DNA of 64,000 nt from Triops longicaudatus (Eukaryota > Arthropoda > Branchiopoda > Notostraca > Triopsidae). Positions 23,401-34,634 of the stretch are shown here, piece after piece. The notes under the pieces were generated by a model, which was given only the letters and a program-made list of their open reading frames with translations, ran no database searches and was not told where the DNA came from. Within the stretch, counting starts at the first letter, position 1, and each line of letters starts with the position of its first letter. The stretch is taken from positions 1 to 64,000 of the forward strand of contig JAGQDJ010000205.1 in assembly GCA_022885665.1 (NCBI GenBank). The letters are read 5' to 3'. Made by a program: the position numbers and the translations under genes.

Positions 23401-26400
23401 AACTTAAGCAAACATATCTTTCTCAACTTAACATAAACTTTCCTAACTGTACATAATCTAATTTACTAAGCTAACACAATTAACGTAGCCTTTAGCCTAA
23501 CTCGATGAAGCTTTACCTAACTCAAACTATAACTTACAACTTTGACCAACTTACCTTTACCTAAGTTAACCTGTAATCTAACTTAAACCAATTAGCTTCA
23601 CCAACCCAAAACCTAAGGTAACTTTACCTAGCGTAACTTAACCTCGAATATAGCGTGTTATAACTACTCGTAACCTAACATAAAGAAATTTTAACTAATA
23701 TTTTTTTATTAAACGGATTTCTTAATTATTTCTACTTTCTTAATTCAACTAAATTAAGCGTATAGAATTACGATGAACTTAAATTAACCACCATTTTATA
23801 TATGCGTAATTCGTATTTACTGAACACACATTTAAGTAATCGCATCATATTTAAATTAACAGTTTTACTTCACCCAAACTAAGCTAGCCTTACCTAGTTT
23901 AACCTAAATTTTACTACAGTATGACTTAAATCTGCCTAACTTAGTTTTACTAATATAACCTAATTTCAATTTGCCCCACCTGGTTCAAGTAGTCTAACTA
24001 GCATTTCTAACCGTTGAAGAACTCCTTTGACTTTGACTATTAAAGTTAATAAAAGTAAATTTACTTTAACCTTACTAAGATTAAACTGATTTACTGGGTT
24101 GTATTAAAACTACCGAAGTCTTATTAACCGCACTTGTTTTAACTTAACATTACTTAATCTAACGTATGTTTATCTAACCTTCAGATACCAAAAAAAGAAC
24201 GTTTTTGGCCTCAACTAAACTAACACAACTTCACCCAACCTAACCTATATTTATCTAAACTTAAGAGAGCCTAAAAGCTTTTTTACGTAAACTAAACTAA
24301 CGCAACTTTACCTAACATAACGTAAAGTAACGTAATTTTACCTTTAAAAAAAATAGTAAAATAATAATTTAATCTACGTTTTGTCGTTTCGTTGAGTATA
24401 GGAACGCCGAATCTGCCGTACCGTGTCGCGGGAAAGTGTCCGTTTCCGAACTGCGGTTACCACTCATGTGGAAGGAAACGGACCATTTCAAGAACCGGGG
24501 CGATTATCGTCGTTTTGCCGTGTTTTGCGTGGCTTCCGTCGGCACCGAAGTGCAAGACACGGAACTCGTGACGCCCGTCGATCGCTCCATGACCGATATT
24601 ACCTTCACCGACACGTTGTACTTGTAAGGGTTGTAACTTTGCGTCCTTGAAACCTTTTCTATACCATAAATCACGTTTTAGTTATATGTCTCCCAATTGT
24701 CTTTCAATTTTAAATTCTTTGTTATTTCTCGATCTTTTTTTCGAGCTTTCGTTTTTGCGTAAAGTTGAGTTATATTCCTTTATTTGTGTGCATCTTTTTG
24801 AACCCAAAGGTAGAAAATGCACTTTCGCGCTATGTTAATATAGGTTAGGTTATAACGAATGGATTAACAGTTTTTTCTTTTTACTAAACGTGACTTTTTC
24901 ATTCCTCTCATTCTAGCCCGCAAATGAGTTCGGATTTCGCCATGAACGTGGAAGTCTACGCGTGCGTGCTGCAAGACGATTTGGCGCTGGCTTCTACTCC
25001 CCGCAAGATCTCGCGCACTTTGCATTCGTCCATAACTCGTACCTTGGGCCGAAAAATGGCCACCAAGTTGAAAGACGGCGGAGGCGGAGAAGAGCCGTAA
25101 TGTTCCTATTATGTTAATTAACTTGCTGTTTTAACAAAAAATATATAAATAAACCAAAAATTGATAAATAAAGCGAGAACTTCTGGAAATTTTCTCTAGG
25201 GGGCCCAAATTCGAACTAGTAGCTTCGTGTAGCCTGAAGCTCGCGGATGCCAACGATGCCATCAAATCCCATGACTTGTCTTTGGAAAACCTTGGTATAT
25301 CTTTTTGTTGCGTTGTATTTTTTCTCTCCTTATTTTTCGTATAACTTTGTTTTAGTTTAGTTTTTAGGTTTGGATTTAATTACCCAGTAAGTTTTATTAA
25401 CTTGATTACGTTTTCATAAAAAATTTCAACTCATTCACAATGTCGTTAAGAATTTTCATTAAGAATCCCCTGAAACTTTTATAAGCCGACGTCCTGTATT
25501 CAAACGCGAATAATTCAAAGATAACATTAAAGGACGTGTTTCAGGAACTGATGTTGGATGAACAATAATTTGTTGCTTCGTTAAAAATAAGGTTAGGTTT
25601 GGTATTTAAGTTAGGTTAAATACCAAATTTACAAGAAAATTTTCATTTACAAGAAAAATTGGAATTAAAAATTATTAAATTCTATTTCTGTGTGCAACTC
25701 TGGTCCGATTTCAGAGGAAATTTAGATTTCGTTGCGTAACCGGGTAATTGATGAAAACTATTAAGAAATATTGACTTAATTTTTTTTTAATTGCGGGTAC
25801 GTTGGGTTATGTTTGCTTGATCTTTGTTTTTACAGAATATACATTGATATATGTTGTATGTTATGTTACATGGGCTAGATTAGTTAGATTGCTAGGTTGT
25901 ATTAATTTTGATAGGTATGTTAAGTTTCGCAAGCAAAGTTAAGCTAGGCTTGTAAGGCTGTTTTCGATAGCTACGGAACGTTAAATGGGCTTTTTTAATA
26001 TTTAGTTAGTTTAGGTTATGTCACGTTAGCTTAGGTAATCGAGGTTTAAACATAAATGTGAAATGTGTCATTCAAACATTGAACATAGCTCGTGTAGAGC
26101 AGCACTAAAACCCGCGTATAAATAGCGTGTCTATCGACAGTTTTGACGCGTCTTACACTCCAGTGTGAACATTATTTAATTTACGTTGGGTTATGATACA
26201 CTAGCTAATCTCATTAGGTTAGTGTTGATAAGTTAATGTTAATATACTTTCGGTCTATAGCAGGTATTTGAAGGGCAGGTAAACCTTAGTTAGGTTGGTT
26301 TTGCACTTTGTTCGATTAGTTGCGCTTATATTGCTCGATTACGTTAAGTTACGTAAAGATACGTGAGCTTCTGTTTTGGTAGGTTAGGTTAGCCCTGTGT

Positions 26401-28118
26401 TATTTTAAGTCGCTTAACTTGTGTTTGACTATTAGGTTAGACAAGTTGCTGATAAACTGTCTATGTGAATTGTAATATTTATAATGTAAGATTTATGTGT
26501 GTTAAATGTTAAATGTCTGTGCAAATAACATTGTATAATAATTTATTTTTTGGTGTTTATTTCTTCAACTGCGCAGAAAATGCACATTCCCAGTTGCCGC
26601 TTTTCGGCCAGTTCTGCCTGCGCTTAGCAGCCCAGCCTGACGCCTTCACCGATGTCACGGAAGGACCGGTGCAGTACCAGAACCGGGCTGGCTACGCCAA
26701 GTTGCACGGGTTTACTTGGCAATGGTGGGCCAAAGAGGCCGACAAAGACCAAGGCAACGACCCTGAACTCAGTGTACAAATCAACCAAGTAATCCAAGTT
26801 GTCGACGCAGAATCGATCATTTCTTTTCATTCTTTTTCTCCTTTGGCTCCGTAATAAATTGGTTGCCTTGTTTTCAGTTCGCTTTTATTTATTTTCGTTT
26901 GTTTTCTGTTTTCGTAATTTGTGTATTTTTTAGTTTATTATTCTTAATCTTATGATTTCCTATTGATTTTTTTTTTTTTTTTTTCAGTTCACCTCTGTAA
27001 CGTCTGAGAACAAACCAGCGCTGAAATTAGTCCAAAAAGACAAAGTATTTGCACTGGAATTTAGTGGCAAAAGGGACGTAGAAAAGTGGAATCGAGCCTT
27101 TGCCCAATGTCTGTTGGATTTTAAGAGGTATACTACAAGAATTTTAAGAAAAAGAAATAAGTGAATAATAATTTAAAAAAGGCATGTAAGAACGTTTAGC
27201 TTGAAACATTGTTCATTTCTAGTTGGGGCAGAGCTGCGGAAGAGTGTATGGAAATCCAATCTCCGGTGCAAATTCGGCGCGATGTTTTTAGCAGAGAACG
27301 GCATGGATCTCTTTACGAGCAAACACCAATTCATGGTAATTGGTATTGCGAGCAGTGTTTCAGAACGGTCATGTCTATCGGAACGGCGTTCTTTCCGTTT
27401 CTTTGGGAGCTTTGAATCGTTCGTTTCCGATTTGAATATAGATTTTTTAAATTCGTAAAAAAAATTGATTTAATTTATGATGTTAATAAAATCTAAAGCG
27501 CGAAATTTTAAAATAAGTAATAATTGAGCCACTTTATAATAACTTGTTATGCAAAACCGCGAACTTGGACAGAATTGAGCGCTACAGGATAGCAGGGTCT
27601 CCTTGTCACGCTTTTGCTTTACCGTGTTACGGTTGCGCTTTACTTACGGGAAAATCAGAAAGCGAACAGTTTTCCCGACAAAAGGGGCGCGACAAAGCAT
27701 CAATTCTCTTAAGATAACCGTTTTGGATAATCGGTCAATCACTTTATTATAGTTCACGACATTAATGAATATTGTATTTCTCTTGACAAAGACAAGAAAT
27801 CGTAGATTTTCTTTTTTTTTTCCTAATTTTTTTCTTTTAGCTTTTTTGGTGTGATATCAAGTTAAATGCTTCTAACGATCGTCTTTTTCGTTTACTGCAG
27901 ATGGGTCGTTAGCTTGTATTCCAGAGCGTCGCCAGGTACGACCCGCATTGTCGGATTTGTTCGCCACGCCCCTACCGCCCAGTCATTCCGCTGACTTTGC
28001 GCCCACCACGCCTTGCCTGCCCGCGACACGACCTCGTTCATTGTCCAATTCCACAGCTTCGCTCAAGAGCTGGGGATCTATTAAAGGCATGTGGCCTTTC
28101 ACCAAATCCTCCGATTAA
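20488..28118 (+). CDS. Rtkn: Rhotekin (HR1, anillin-homology, PH)
   Basis: Nine exons with agreeing phases: 20488-20679, 22290-22486, 24402-24623, 24917-25096, 25200-25294, 26577-26788, 26988-27127, 27223-27335, 27901-28118; 522 residues (human RTKN about 560). Exon 2 (residues 65-130) is the HR1 Rho-binding coil (LDVELRIREGTARLLAACKH). Exons 3-5 are the anillin-homology region: CRGKVSVSELRLPLMWKE, then HFKNRGDYRRFAVFC and TDITFTDTLYL. Exons 6-7 (about 300-412) form the PH domain (YAKLHGFTWQWW ... DVEKWNRAFAQCLLDFK). Exon 8 has RHGSLYEQ, matching the conserved QGSLYHE linker. Exon 9 is a Ser/Pro-rich tail ending GMWPFTKSSD. In the family it binds GTP-Rho and acts in septin, cell-shape and survival signalling. 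The second Met (20491) is an alternative start. Confidence 0.93.
21420..22115. repeat. Degenerate TTAGG-type run, rhotekin intron 1
   Basis: GGTTAAGTTAGGTTAG-like units on the plus strand (G-rich strand up), imperfect and without a fixed period. Confidence 0.75.
22542..22583. repeat. Short direct repeat CGTGTATAACGTTACT
   Basis: Two identical 16-base copies at 22542-22557 and 22568-22583, with a third AACGTTAC between them. It lies just after rhotekin exon 2. Probably slippage; no function suggested. Confidence 0.6.
22700..22846. mobile_element. Small MITE-like element
   Basis: CCGTACCCAG (22705-22714) is mirrored by CTGGGTACGG (22832-22841), a 10-base perfect inverted repeat. The left flank CAGGGCCGTACCCAGGATTT resembles the starts of short DNA transposons in many invertebrates. 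I saw no clear target-site duplication, so the class is open. Confidence 0.45.
22916..23043. repeat. 128-base inverted repeat (hairpin) in rhotekin intron 2
   Basis: The arm at 22916-22936 and the reverse complement of 23023-23043 match at 20 of 21 bases, including 15 perfect bases GCCATTAGACGCTAA. The loop of about 86 bases has no ORF. It is likely a MITE or foldback element. Confidence 0.7.
23100..24350. repeat. Degenerate CCTAA-type run, rhotekin intron 2
   Basis: About 1.2 kb of TTACCTAACTTAACCTAA-like units with the C-rich strand up, opposite to the runs in introns 1 and 5 of the same gene. Longest such run in the window. Confidence 0.8.
25580..26460. repeat. Degenerate TTAGG-type run, rhotekin intron 5
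   Basis: Scattered GGTTAGGTTATG/TTAGGTTAG units, G-rich strand up, interrupted by unique AT-rich sequence. The motif is less dense than in intron 2. Confidence 0.65.
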
Positions 28119-28480
28119 AAATATTTTTTATTTACTTTTTGGACCGCTCGATTCATTCCACATCGCTACTTTTTACAGCTCAGGATTGCGTTGCTTTAAG
28201 TGTGAGAAGAGATAAGGAAAGAAGACAACCATGACAATCTACTCTTGTCACCAGCTTGCAATGTCTGACGTAAAAATTCACGTATTTGTTATCGCCACGA
28301 AATTATGAAATACAGACATGTAAACTAGTTGACTTTCTGTCTTTAAACGGATTCTTTTGTATATTTTTTTAATTTTAAAAGTGTAATAATTTTAATGTAA
28401 ACGTGTAATTCCACTGCTCCATATTCTTTAAAACGTTAAGAAGAAAAATATCCTTCTGAAATGGGGAAAAGTAACAAGAA

Positions 28481-28486
28481 AATAAA
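28481..28486 (+). terminator. Possible polyadenylation signal AATAAA of rhotekin
   Basis: AATAAA lies about 360 bases after the rhotekin stop codon and about 250 before the mS26 start. Confidence 0.35.
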
Positions 28487-28735
28487 TGTCAATGACGGGA
28501 TGCGAACGAGTGTCGTCTGGATCCTAAAATTAGCCCTTTGCCACGAGCCATCTGGTAACAGTAAGCTTAAACAGTTGGCCAGTTCATATACAGTATAAAA
28601 GCACTACAAATACGCATGTTCGGTTACCATGGACACAGCGCCACCTTCTAAACATGGCGACGTTCGTTTTGATTTAACTACATGTGGAGCTCTAACTAAG
28701 TATTGGTTTGAATCAACCACAAGTTCGTTATCAAA

Positions 28736-29432
28736 ATGGCATTACCTTCCGTATTATCATCAAAAGTGGTCCAAGTGTTCTGCCCGAAAACGCCGTTCAG
28801 TTTAACCCAAGCTAGGTCAGTATGGCACAGGAAACCGAGACATTTGGGTACGGCCAAAAGCAAACTCTTCCGAGTTCCTCAGAAACCGCGTTACCCTGAC
28901 GACGAACTGCAAGAAATGCGTCGATTAAGGAACATTTACAACACAGGAATGAAATCTGTTAGGTATTTTTCCGATTTTTTTTTCATTCCAAATTTTCAAA
29001 CATCAAAATTTGTTTCCTAGGCAATACTTTTTCCAAGAGTCTCTGAAGCTAGCAGACACAGGTGCATTTGCCCTTCAAGCGGCTAAAGACGAAAAAGAAG
29101 AACATTTGCGATTAATGGAAGAAAACCGTCTTGAGAATGCGAAAACGGCCGCTGTGCGCGAAGAACGCTTGGCGCGACAACGAGCGGCCGAGAAAGAACG
29201 AATTGCCCAAGCGCTGCTCAATACTGAAAAGATAACCCGCGTCGAAATGGACCATTTCGAAGCTTTAGTCAAGAATGAAATATTGCTAGCCGATAAGATC
29301 ATAACCCGGGAAAATTTAGAACGCGCTATCGAAGAAGCGTTGGCCAATCCTGTGGACTACAACTTCGCGCTTGACCGTGAAGGCTTCGTTTATCGTGGCA
29401 AAGAAAAGATGGAGCAACTTGCGACTAGTTAA
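28736..29432 (+). CDS. mRpS26: Mitochondrial small ribosomal subunit protein mS26
   Basis: Exons 28736-28962 and 29021-29432 joined in phase 2 across a 58-base intron; 212 residues (human MRPS26 205). The basic N-terminus (about residues 1-40) fits a mitochondrial import signal. The middle (about 85-150) is a long charged helix rich in Glu, Arg and Ala. The C-terminal block IITRENLERAIEEAL, then DYNFALDREGFVY, matches the conserved end of MRPS26 (FITRENLEARVEAAL ... NYNWAITREG). It works in the mitochondrial 28S ribosomal subunit. The stop is only 102 bases from that of SMYD5 on the other strand. Confidence 0.92.
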
Positions 29433-29505
29433 TATAAAATTAATATCTAACAATGACAAACGTTGTAGAAAGCTTAATACATTGACAATTAATACACAGT
29501 GTATC

Positions 29506-29511
29506 TTTATT
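29506..29511 (-). terminator. Polyadenylation signal of SMYD5
   Basis: AATAAA on the minus strand, 24 bases past the SMYD5 stop codon and 74 bases from the mS26 stop. The nearest candidate for mS26 is the variant AATACA at 29491-29496, so the two transcripts probably overlap at their 3' ends. Confidence 0.6.
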
Positions 29512-29534
29512 TTCACGTTTTACAAGTCTTGAAG

Positions 29535-31627
29535 TCACATTTCTGCCTCTCCCTCTTCGTCGTCGTCCATTTCTTCCTCGCTGGTTGCGTCGTCTTGGTC
29601 CGCTTGCTGCAAGCATTTAGGGCAGTCGCACAAGAAAAGGTAGTTTTCTTTCAAAACTTTTTGGCGGGAATGTCGACTCCGGTCCAAAGCGCATTCGTCC
29701 AAGTAGCTGATACAAATTTCTTCCCCTGCGCGAATTTCTTTCAAAGCTTTCAGAACGACACGGTGGTTCGAGTAAGGAAAGGTGGCGCTGGCGTTCGGGT
29801 CACAGCTGTGGTTGGCGCTGCTTTGGAGGAGATAAAGACCCGAGCCTTCCGCGTTGAGAAATTCGCCCGATTTCTCGTCCATCGCAGAGTAGATTTCGTC
29901 GATTAGGTTGTCAACCTTGTCGCGCTCGCTATCGGATATATTAAGCTCTGTTACTTGCTCCACCCATTTGCTGAAAGGACTGGTGCCCACTCCTTGGCTG
30001 TTGCGACCAATGAGAGCGAACAAGGAACGAAATCCTTCTGGGGTCAACCACTAAAATTTATTTTAAAAAAATAGCAAATACAAAATTAAAATGAATGATT
30101 TTCTATTTAAATATTAATAGTATAAATAAAAAAATATAAAGACTATTTTCTTATTCCGTACTAGACCTAGTAATTTTTCTTTTCAATTCTCATGCTTCAG
30201 AAACCTAAACACTTTAACGTATCGAGAGACACAAGTTAACCAGAATGTTCTTACATCGCCAACTTCCGGTGCAAATAGGGCTTCCGAAGTCAACTGAAGC
30301 AACATGTTAAGTTGCTGTGCGAAAGACGATCCAAGAAGCTTGTGCGCAATCTCTTCTTCTTCGTTGACCGTCTCGTGACACATCTATTGCAAAACATTGG
30401 CAAATTACAAAAAACTCCCCTTGGACGTACTTAAATCAAGAACATTGACTTATTCCAGTGCAGAGTTTCCAGTTACCGTCACTGGAGGCGCCTACACGAG
30501 ATCTAGCATAACTGCAGGTTTCGCCTATCGATTGTTATTTTCACCAAAACTGCTTAATTTACAGAATTTAAACTAAATACGCCACCAGTTAGTAAATTGA
30601 ATGGACAACAAAGTGAAAAAAATAAAAGGGCAAAGAAAAGCTATGGTTAAGACCTAAATGTAAAGACCTAAATGTAAGGAAATCCGCAAAAAATGGGCCT
30701 CTAGTAAAATTTCCGTTAACCCTGCTTTCGAATAAGCGTTTATACCTGCAAAAAGCGCGCTTTGACTTCCCTAGGATCAGGAGACTGTCGCACAACAGCT
30801 ATCATGCGAGCAATCAAGTTAATAGTGGCAGTTTCGGGCGGGTAATGCATCGGCCTACGCAAATTTAATTTTATATTTGAGGTCTTGGTTTCCTGTCATA
30901 ATTTTTATTCTTGTCTGGAGTTTCTTACTTCCAAGCTTCATTTAATCGCTCAAGAGGGTGAGAAGGATTCGGTGCCATGGACTGCACACAAAGTAGCTTA
31001 TGGTACGCATTCCACGCTTTTTCACGGCACTCTTCGGTGCAATATCCAACCTGCAGCAAAAGATTCCGATTATATAAACATCCATGGCATTGTTGGCAGC
31101 CAACTACATGAATTCCAATTATATGAACGCACTATTCTAGGGACATTTCTCAATTATTTGAAGATTAACTTAATGAACACGCGATTATACGAATTCTTGA
31201 CTGTTTCAAAGGCCAGAGCTGTTATTTTTTTAACTATCTTTTTAATAAACTGAGCGTGCGCGTGACACTAATTTACCGCACAATGAGGACACACTACGTG
31301 TCGCTCTTTTTGGGTCGGATCACACTCCGGGTGCGGTAAAACGAGCGACGCGATTCCAGATAAGCGTCTGGCGTTTTCTTCGGCTGATTCCAGTGGTGCC
31401 ATGCAGTAATCACAGGAAGTATAGCCATAAGCAGCATTCCAGGAGAACTGGGAAGAAACTAGAGGGTCTTCTTCAAGAATTATATCGCCTTCTTGGATAT
31501 CCCGGCTTGCGAACAAACTTCGGCCCTTTAATACAACACACGAGAGCGTTATAAGGAATTTTGAAATTAAATTAATTTATTTTACCTTTCTACCAAAATT
31601 AGGCCGAACTTCGTAGTTGTTTTGCAT
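29535..31627 (-). CDS. SMYD5: SET and MYND domain methyltransferase SMYD5
   Basis: Six exons, minus strand, phases agreeing: 31627-31586, 31525-31277, 31050-30929, 30854-30746, 30383-30255, 30050-29535; 388 residues (human 418). The split SET domain starts in exon 2 (RSLFASRDIQEGDIILEEDP). The zinc-binding MYND segment follows across exons 2-3 (CDYCMAPLE, CPHC, GYCTEECREKAW, KLLC). Exon 6 carries the catalytic SET core, NHSCDPN (297-303) and GEEICISYLDE, and a post-SET C-x-C-x2-C (358, 360, 363). An acidic C-terminal tail of Glu/Asp is characteristic of SMYD5 and separates it from SMYD1-4. SMYD5 is reported to methylate histone H4K20 and ribosomal protein uL3 (RPL40/RPL3 assignments differ between studies). 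The first exon is very short (14 codons). Confidence 0.95.
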
Positions 31628-31887
31628 AGTGTCGTTTATTTGCGAAATTTAGACTATTTTACTTACTTTGTTCCCACGTGCTGAAAATGACTCAAAACAT
31701 GCTGCAACGCCATCTGTTATTCGACACTGTTACCATAACTTACCGCTGGAATTTGAATCCAAGAAATTCCTTTGCACGATATTTCGAAGATGGTCGAATT
31801 GGACATTTTCAGTTTATTTTTAAGTACATCAGGGTGAATTGGTTATTGTGGCATTGGGGCAAATACCACATCGACCGAGTCTAGAAA

Positions 31888-32360
31888 ATGGCTTTTTGGG
31901 GCGGGGCTTTCTTAGTATTACTAATATTAAAAGGGTTTAGTGGGGACGGTCTTAGAATTTCCGCAAGAATGTGAGTATACACTATATTTGTTGTTTTAGA
32001 ATTTTAACTTTCGTTTTACATTTACTTCGTTCCAATTAACAAAAACGTCTACTTCTCACCTTGCAAGTGATTGATTCGAGTCCCTTTTTATTCAGATCAG
32101 CCTCAAGAGCCCTAATTTGATATTTCACCACGATATTTTGACTGTAAAGTTATGCTTTATTTATTTTACTACACAACGTGATAATAGTTTTTTATTTTTA
32201 TTTCTAAATAAACTATACTACTCATAGATTCACTCCAAGCGAATAAAGCTTATTTTTCAATAGAAATGTGCTCGAACATTAGGCTAAATTTGCATAAAAA
32301 TACCATTTAACCATATTTTCTTGCAGAAACAGAAGTCAACTCTACCAGCTAATTTTGTAA
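31888..32360 (+). CDS. Possible small secreted peptide, two-exon model
   Basis: ATG at 31888 opens a hydrophobic, signal-like segment (MAFWGGAFLVLLILKGFSG) running to a strong donor GTGAGTAT at 31971. The next good acceptor (ttttcttgcag, ending 32326) joins in frame and gives a 38-residue product ending RSQLYQLIL. It is divergent from SMYD5, 260 bases away. I recognise no family. The signal-like start and both splice sites are visible, but a 38-codon gene can easily arise by chance. Confidence 0.2.
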
Positions 32361-32409
32361 TCATCTGAGAGTTTTAGTGAATTTTCATAGTAAGCAAACA
32401 TACATAAAT

Positions 32410-32645
32410 TTCGAAACCACAGTTCCGGTTACTGGTGTTGCGCTTCGAGCAAGTTAAGGAGTGTCCTCCAATGAGCCCTATCTTGGGTCACGGACATTAG
32501 CTCGAAGGGTGAAATGCCGAGCCTCTTGTAACAAAGGTTGGTACAATAGTCTTGCCAACATGTACGAGGTCTGCCTATAAGCCTTTCGTGGGTCAACATA
32601 GTTTGGAATGTCTTCCTCGGCAGTCAGTAGCTCCAAAGCGACCGT
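32410..32645 (-). mobile_element. LINE fragment, 3' end of reverse-transcriptase ORF (RTE-like)
   Basis: The minus strand reads GRPRTCWQDY, then YKRLGISPFELMSVTQDRAHW, matching the C-terminal GRPRTRWRDY-type region after the reverse transcriptase of RTE-like non-LTR elements. Only the last 80 or so codons remain, as expected for 5'-truncated insertion. Its end (CCGGAACTGTGGTTTCGAAA) is shared with the copy at 37812. Confidence 0.75.
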
Positions 32646-33097
32646 TTTCAATACTTTGCATACTCTTACAATCTAAAATAGTAAAAAATAAAGAATTTAA
32701 CCAGCGGCAAGCAAACGTTGAACTTGAAATGAAAAAGTGTTTAGGTTACAGTTAAGTTCCTGTCAGTCAAAAATGCGACCTTGAAGTTAATTTTGTCTGA
32801 CTTTGTATAACAATATGTAACGTGCTACTATGCTCTACTTAAATCTTTCTTCGTACCTTTATGTCTAACGGAGACACATATTGGAGCTTTCTGTGTACGC
32901 CATTGATAATCTCCGTGTTTTTCCTTGCAAGTAGCTACTTCATCCCCCATAAAGAAAATCCGCTTGCACAAGAAGAAATAGCCCTCCTTGAATTTGCAAT
33001 CATAATAAGATCGGGAGATCCTTAGGTTACATCTAAATAAAGATTTCCATGAAGTAAGAAAGAAGCGTCAGGTTAACAGAGAACGTTTCAGTGCTTG

Positions 33098-33547
33098 TTA
33101 TTTAGTGTACTGAGAACTACTTATTTCGCCTAATTTAATTCTAACGGTAAAACCGTTCTGGTCAAAGCGTATGGTAGTAGATTCGATACCTATGGTGCTT
33201 GTGTTTATAAATCTAAGTGTTCCACAAGCCTCGTCGTTTCCGTCAACGAAGAAGCGTTGGTTTGTACTGGACGGAATAAGAAATGTCGTGCTATGAAGGA
33301 GGTCGTAATAGTCTGAAAAACGACAATTAACTAGGATTTTATACACACTTATCGTTTACCTTACTGCAGGGAGGGAGTTTCCATCCCAAATTCCATTACA
33401 TTGACAACGTCTGAACGTACTCCTTATTTCTTTCGAAGTAAAAGCCATTGTGACACGTATAAGCTACTTGATCACCTTCATCATACGCTTCTTGTTGCGG
33501 TACGAGTGAGCCATGAGATGTCGCGCCGGGAAGCCCGCATTGGCGAG
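33098..33547 (-). pseudogene. Decayed partial copy of the sushi/tyrosine-tail receptor
   Basis: Two blocks match exons 2 and 3 of the receptor at 34635-37261 and keep their splice arrangement. Block 1 (33547 to about 33360) encodes a sushi domain: YDEGDQVAYTCHNGFYFER versus YNEGDQVMYTCDNGYYFKR. A small deletion shifts the frame near the third Cys: CNGIWDGN is readable only in another frame, and the original frame hits a stop (TAA). Block 2 (33312 to about 33101) begins DYYDLLHST and contains VDGNDEACGTLRF versus FDGNDETCGEVKF. The donor after block 2 is degraded. No signal, transmembrane or tail exon was found, so this is a broken tandem duplicate. Confidence 0.75.
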
Positions 33548-34604
33548 CTTGTGAAACGAGTGACTAGGTATCTAACATTTGAGTTATTTCGTGCCTGAAA
33601 GACTAAACGCTATAAGGAGCAAGAATGTCGAAGATGCGATAGTCACACCATGGAATTCACTAGTGACACTATTCGCCCTGGATTGGTTAAGGTGTGAGTC
33701 GTTTTTCCTTCCCAGTTTACATCCGTGACGGAAGCTCCTTTCCTTTTGCTATAGGAAGTTCAAATGGAGAAGTCCGGGGAACCAATAACCATAAATACGT
33801 ATTTACATTTTAACATATATTTTGTGCTAACTTTGACGTTCCTTACAATCGGAATAAGTGAAACCATAAAGCTCATTTTTTTTTTGGTAAAAGGGATATT
33901 GTTCTTTCCCAAAATAATTTTTTTATTTAAAAGCCTGACATATTAAGCACTTTGGAAACACTTTTCTGACGTCCGTAAGCCGAAGTATGCTGCGTAGTAT
34001 ACTTGAGCTTACCTTGAGAGTACAAAAGCCGACTTAATGCTGTAATTGTATTGCGCGGTAATTATCATAGGCCTTTGAAAAAAGAACGCAGAGATTGTAC
34101 GGTAAGGAGCTTTATAAAACTATTCTAATGAAACAAACTTTATACAATAAAACTTTGTTATAAGTATTCACTCCTGTCGAGATCTTGAACTGTTTACAAA
34201 TGACACGAATGTAATTTATTGTTTTTCAACACAGTAGACTTGCAATCGAAATTAAGCACATTCGCACATAAAACGAAAGCAAGACAATAGAGTTTATAAA
34301 AATTTTGGTCATACCAAGAAAACGTGTTAAATGCATAAAGGTACAATATTTATTATAGGAGTTTTGTCTCGTATTTACAGTGCAATATCACTGATGATTA
34401 GAAGAAATTGACACTTTTCTTCGGAGACTCTTTTTTTTTCTAGAAACAACGATAAGGATAGCATGAAGTTTTTATACGTATACTTTGGAGTATTAGAAAA
34501 AGTTGGTATTCAACTTACGACGTAAACCAAAAGCTAGAAAAAAACACGGTATTCAAGACTTGTTCTATTAAGTACTACTGAAGTATTCCGAGTCAAAACT
34601 GCCA

Positions 34605-34610
34605 TTTATT
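34605..34610 (-). terminator. Polyadenylation signal of the receptor gene
   Basis: AATAAA on the minus strand, 24 bases after the receptor stop codon at 34635. Position and sequence are ideal for 3' end formation. Confidence 0.6.
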
Positions 34611-34634
34611 AATTTGACTTTTTAGTCACCTTTC

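Noticed and set aside
28480..28563. tRNA-like sequence on the minus strand (TGGCTCGTGGC and CGTTCGCATCC resemble A and B boxes)
   Set aside because: The arms do not fold into a cloverleaf and the acceptor stem does not pair. At best it is a decayed tRNA-derived SINE head.
29499..29906. Plus-strand ORF of 135 codons over SMYD5
   Set aside because: It is the antisense shadow of the SMYD5 SET exon, whose protein matches the family end to end.
33764..33946. Hydrophobic 60-codon plus-strand ORF
   Set aside because: AT-rich sequence gives Phe/Ile/Leu codons by default. No splice or start support and it lies beside the pseudogene on the other strand.
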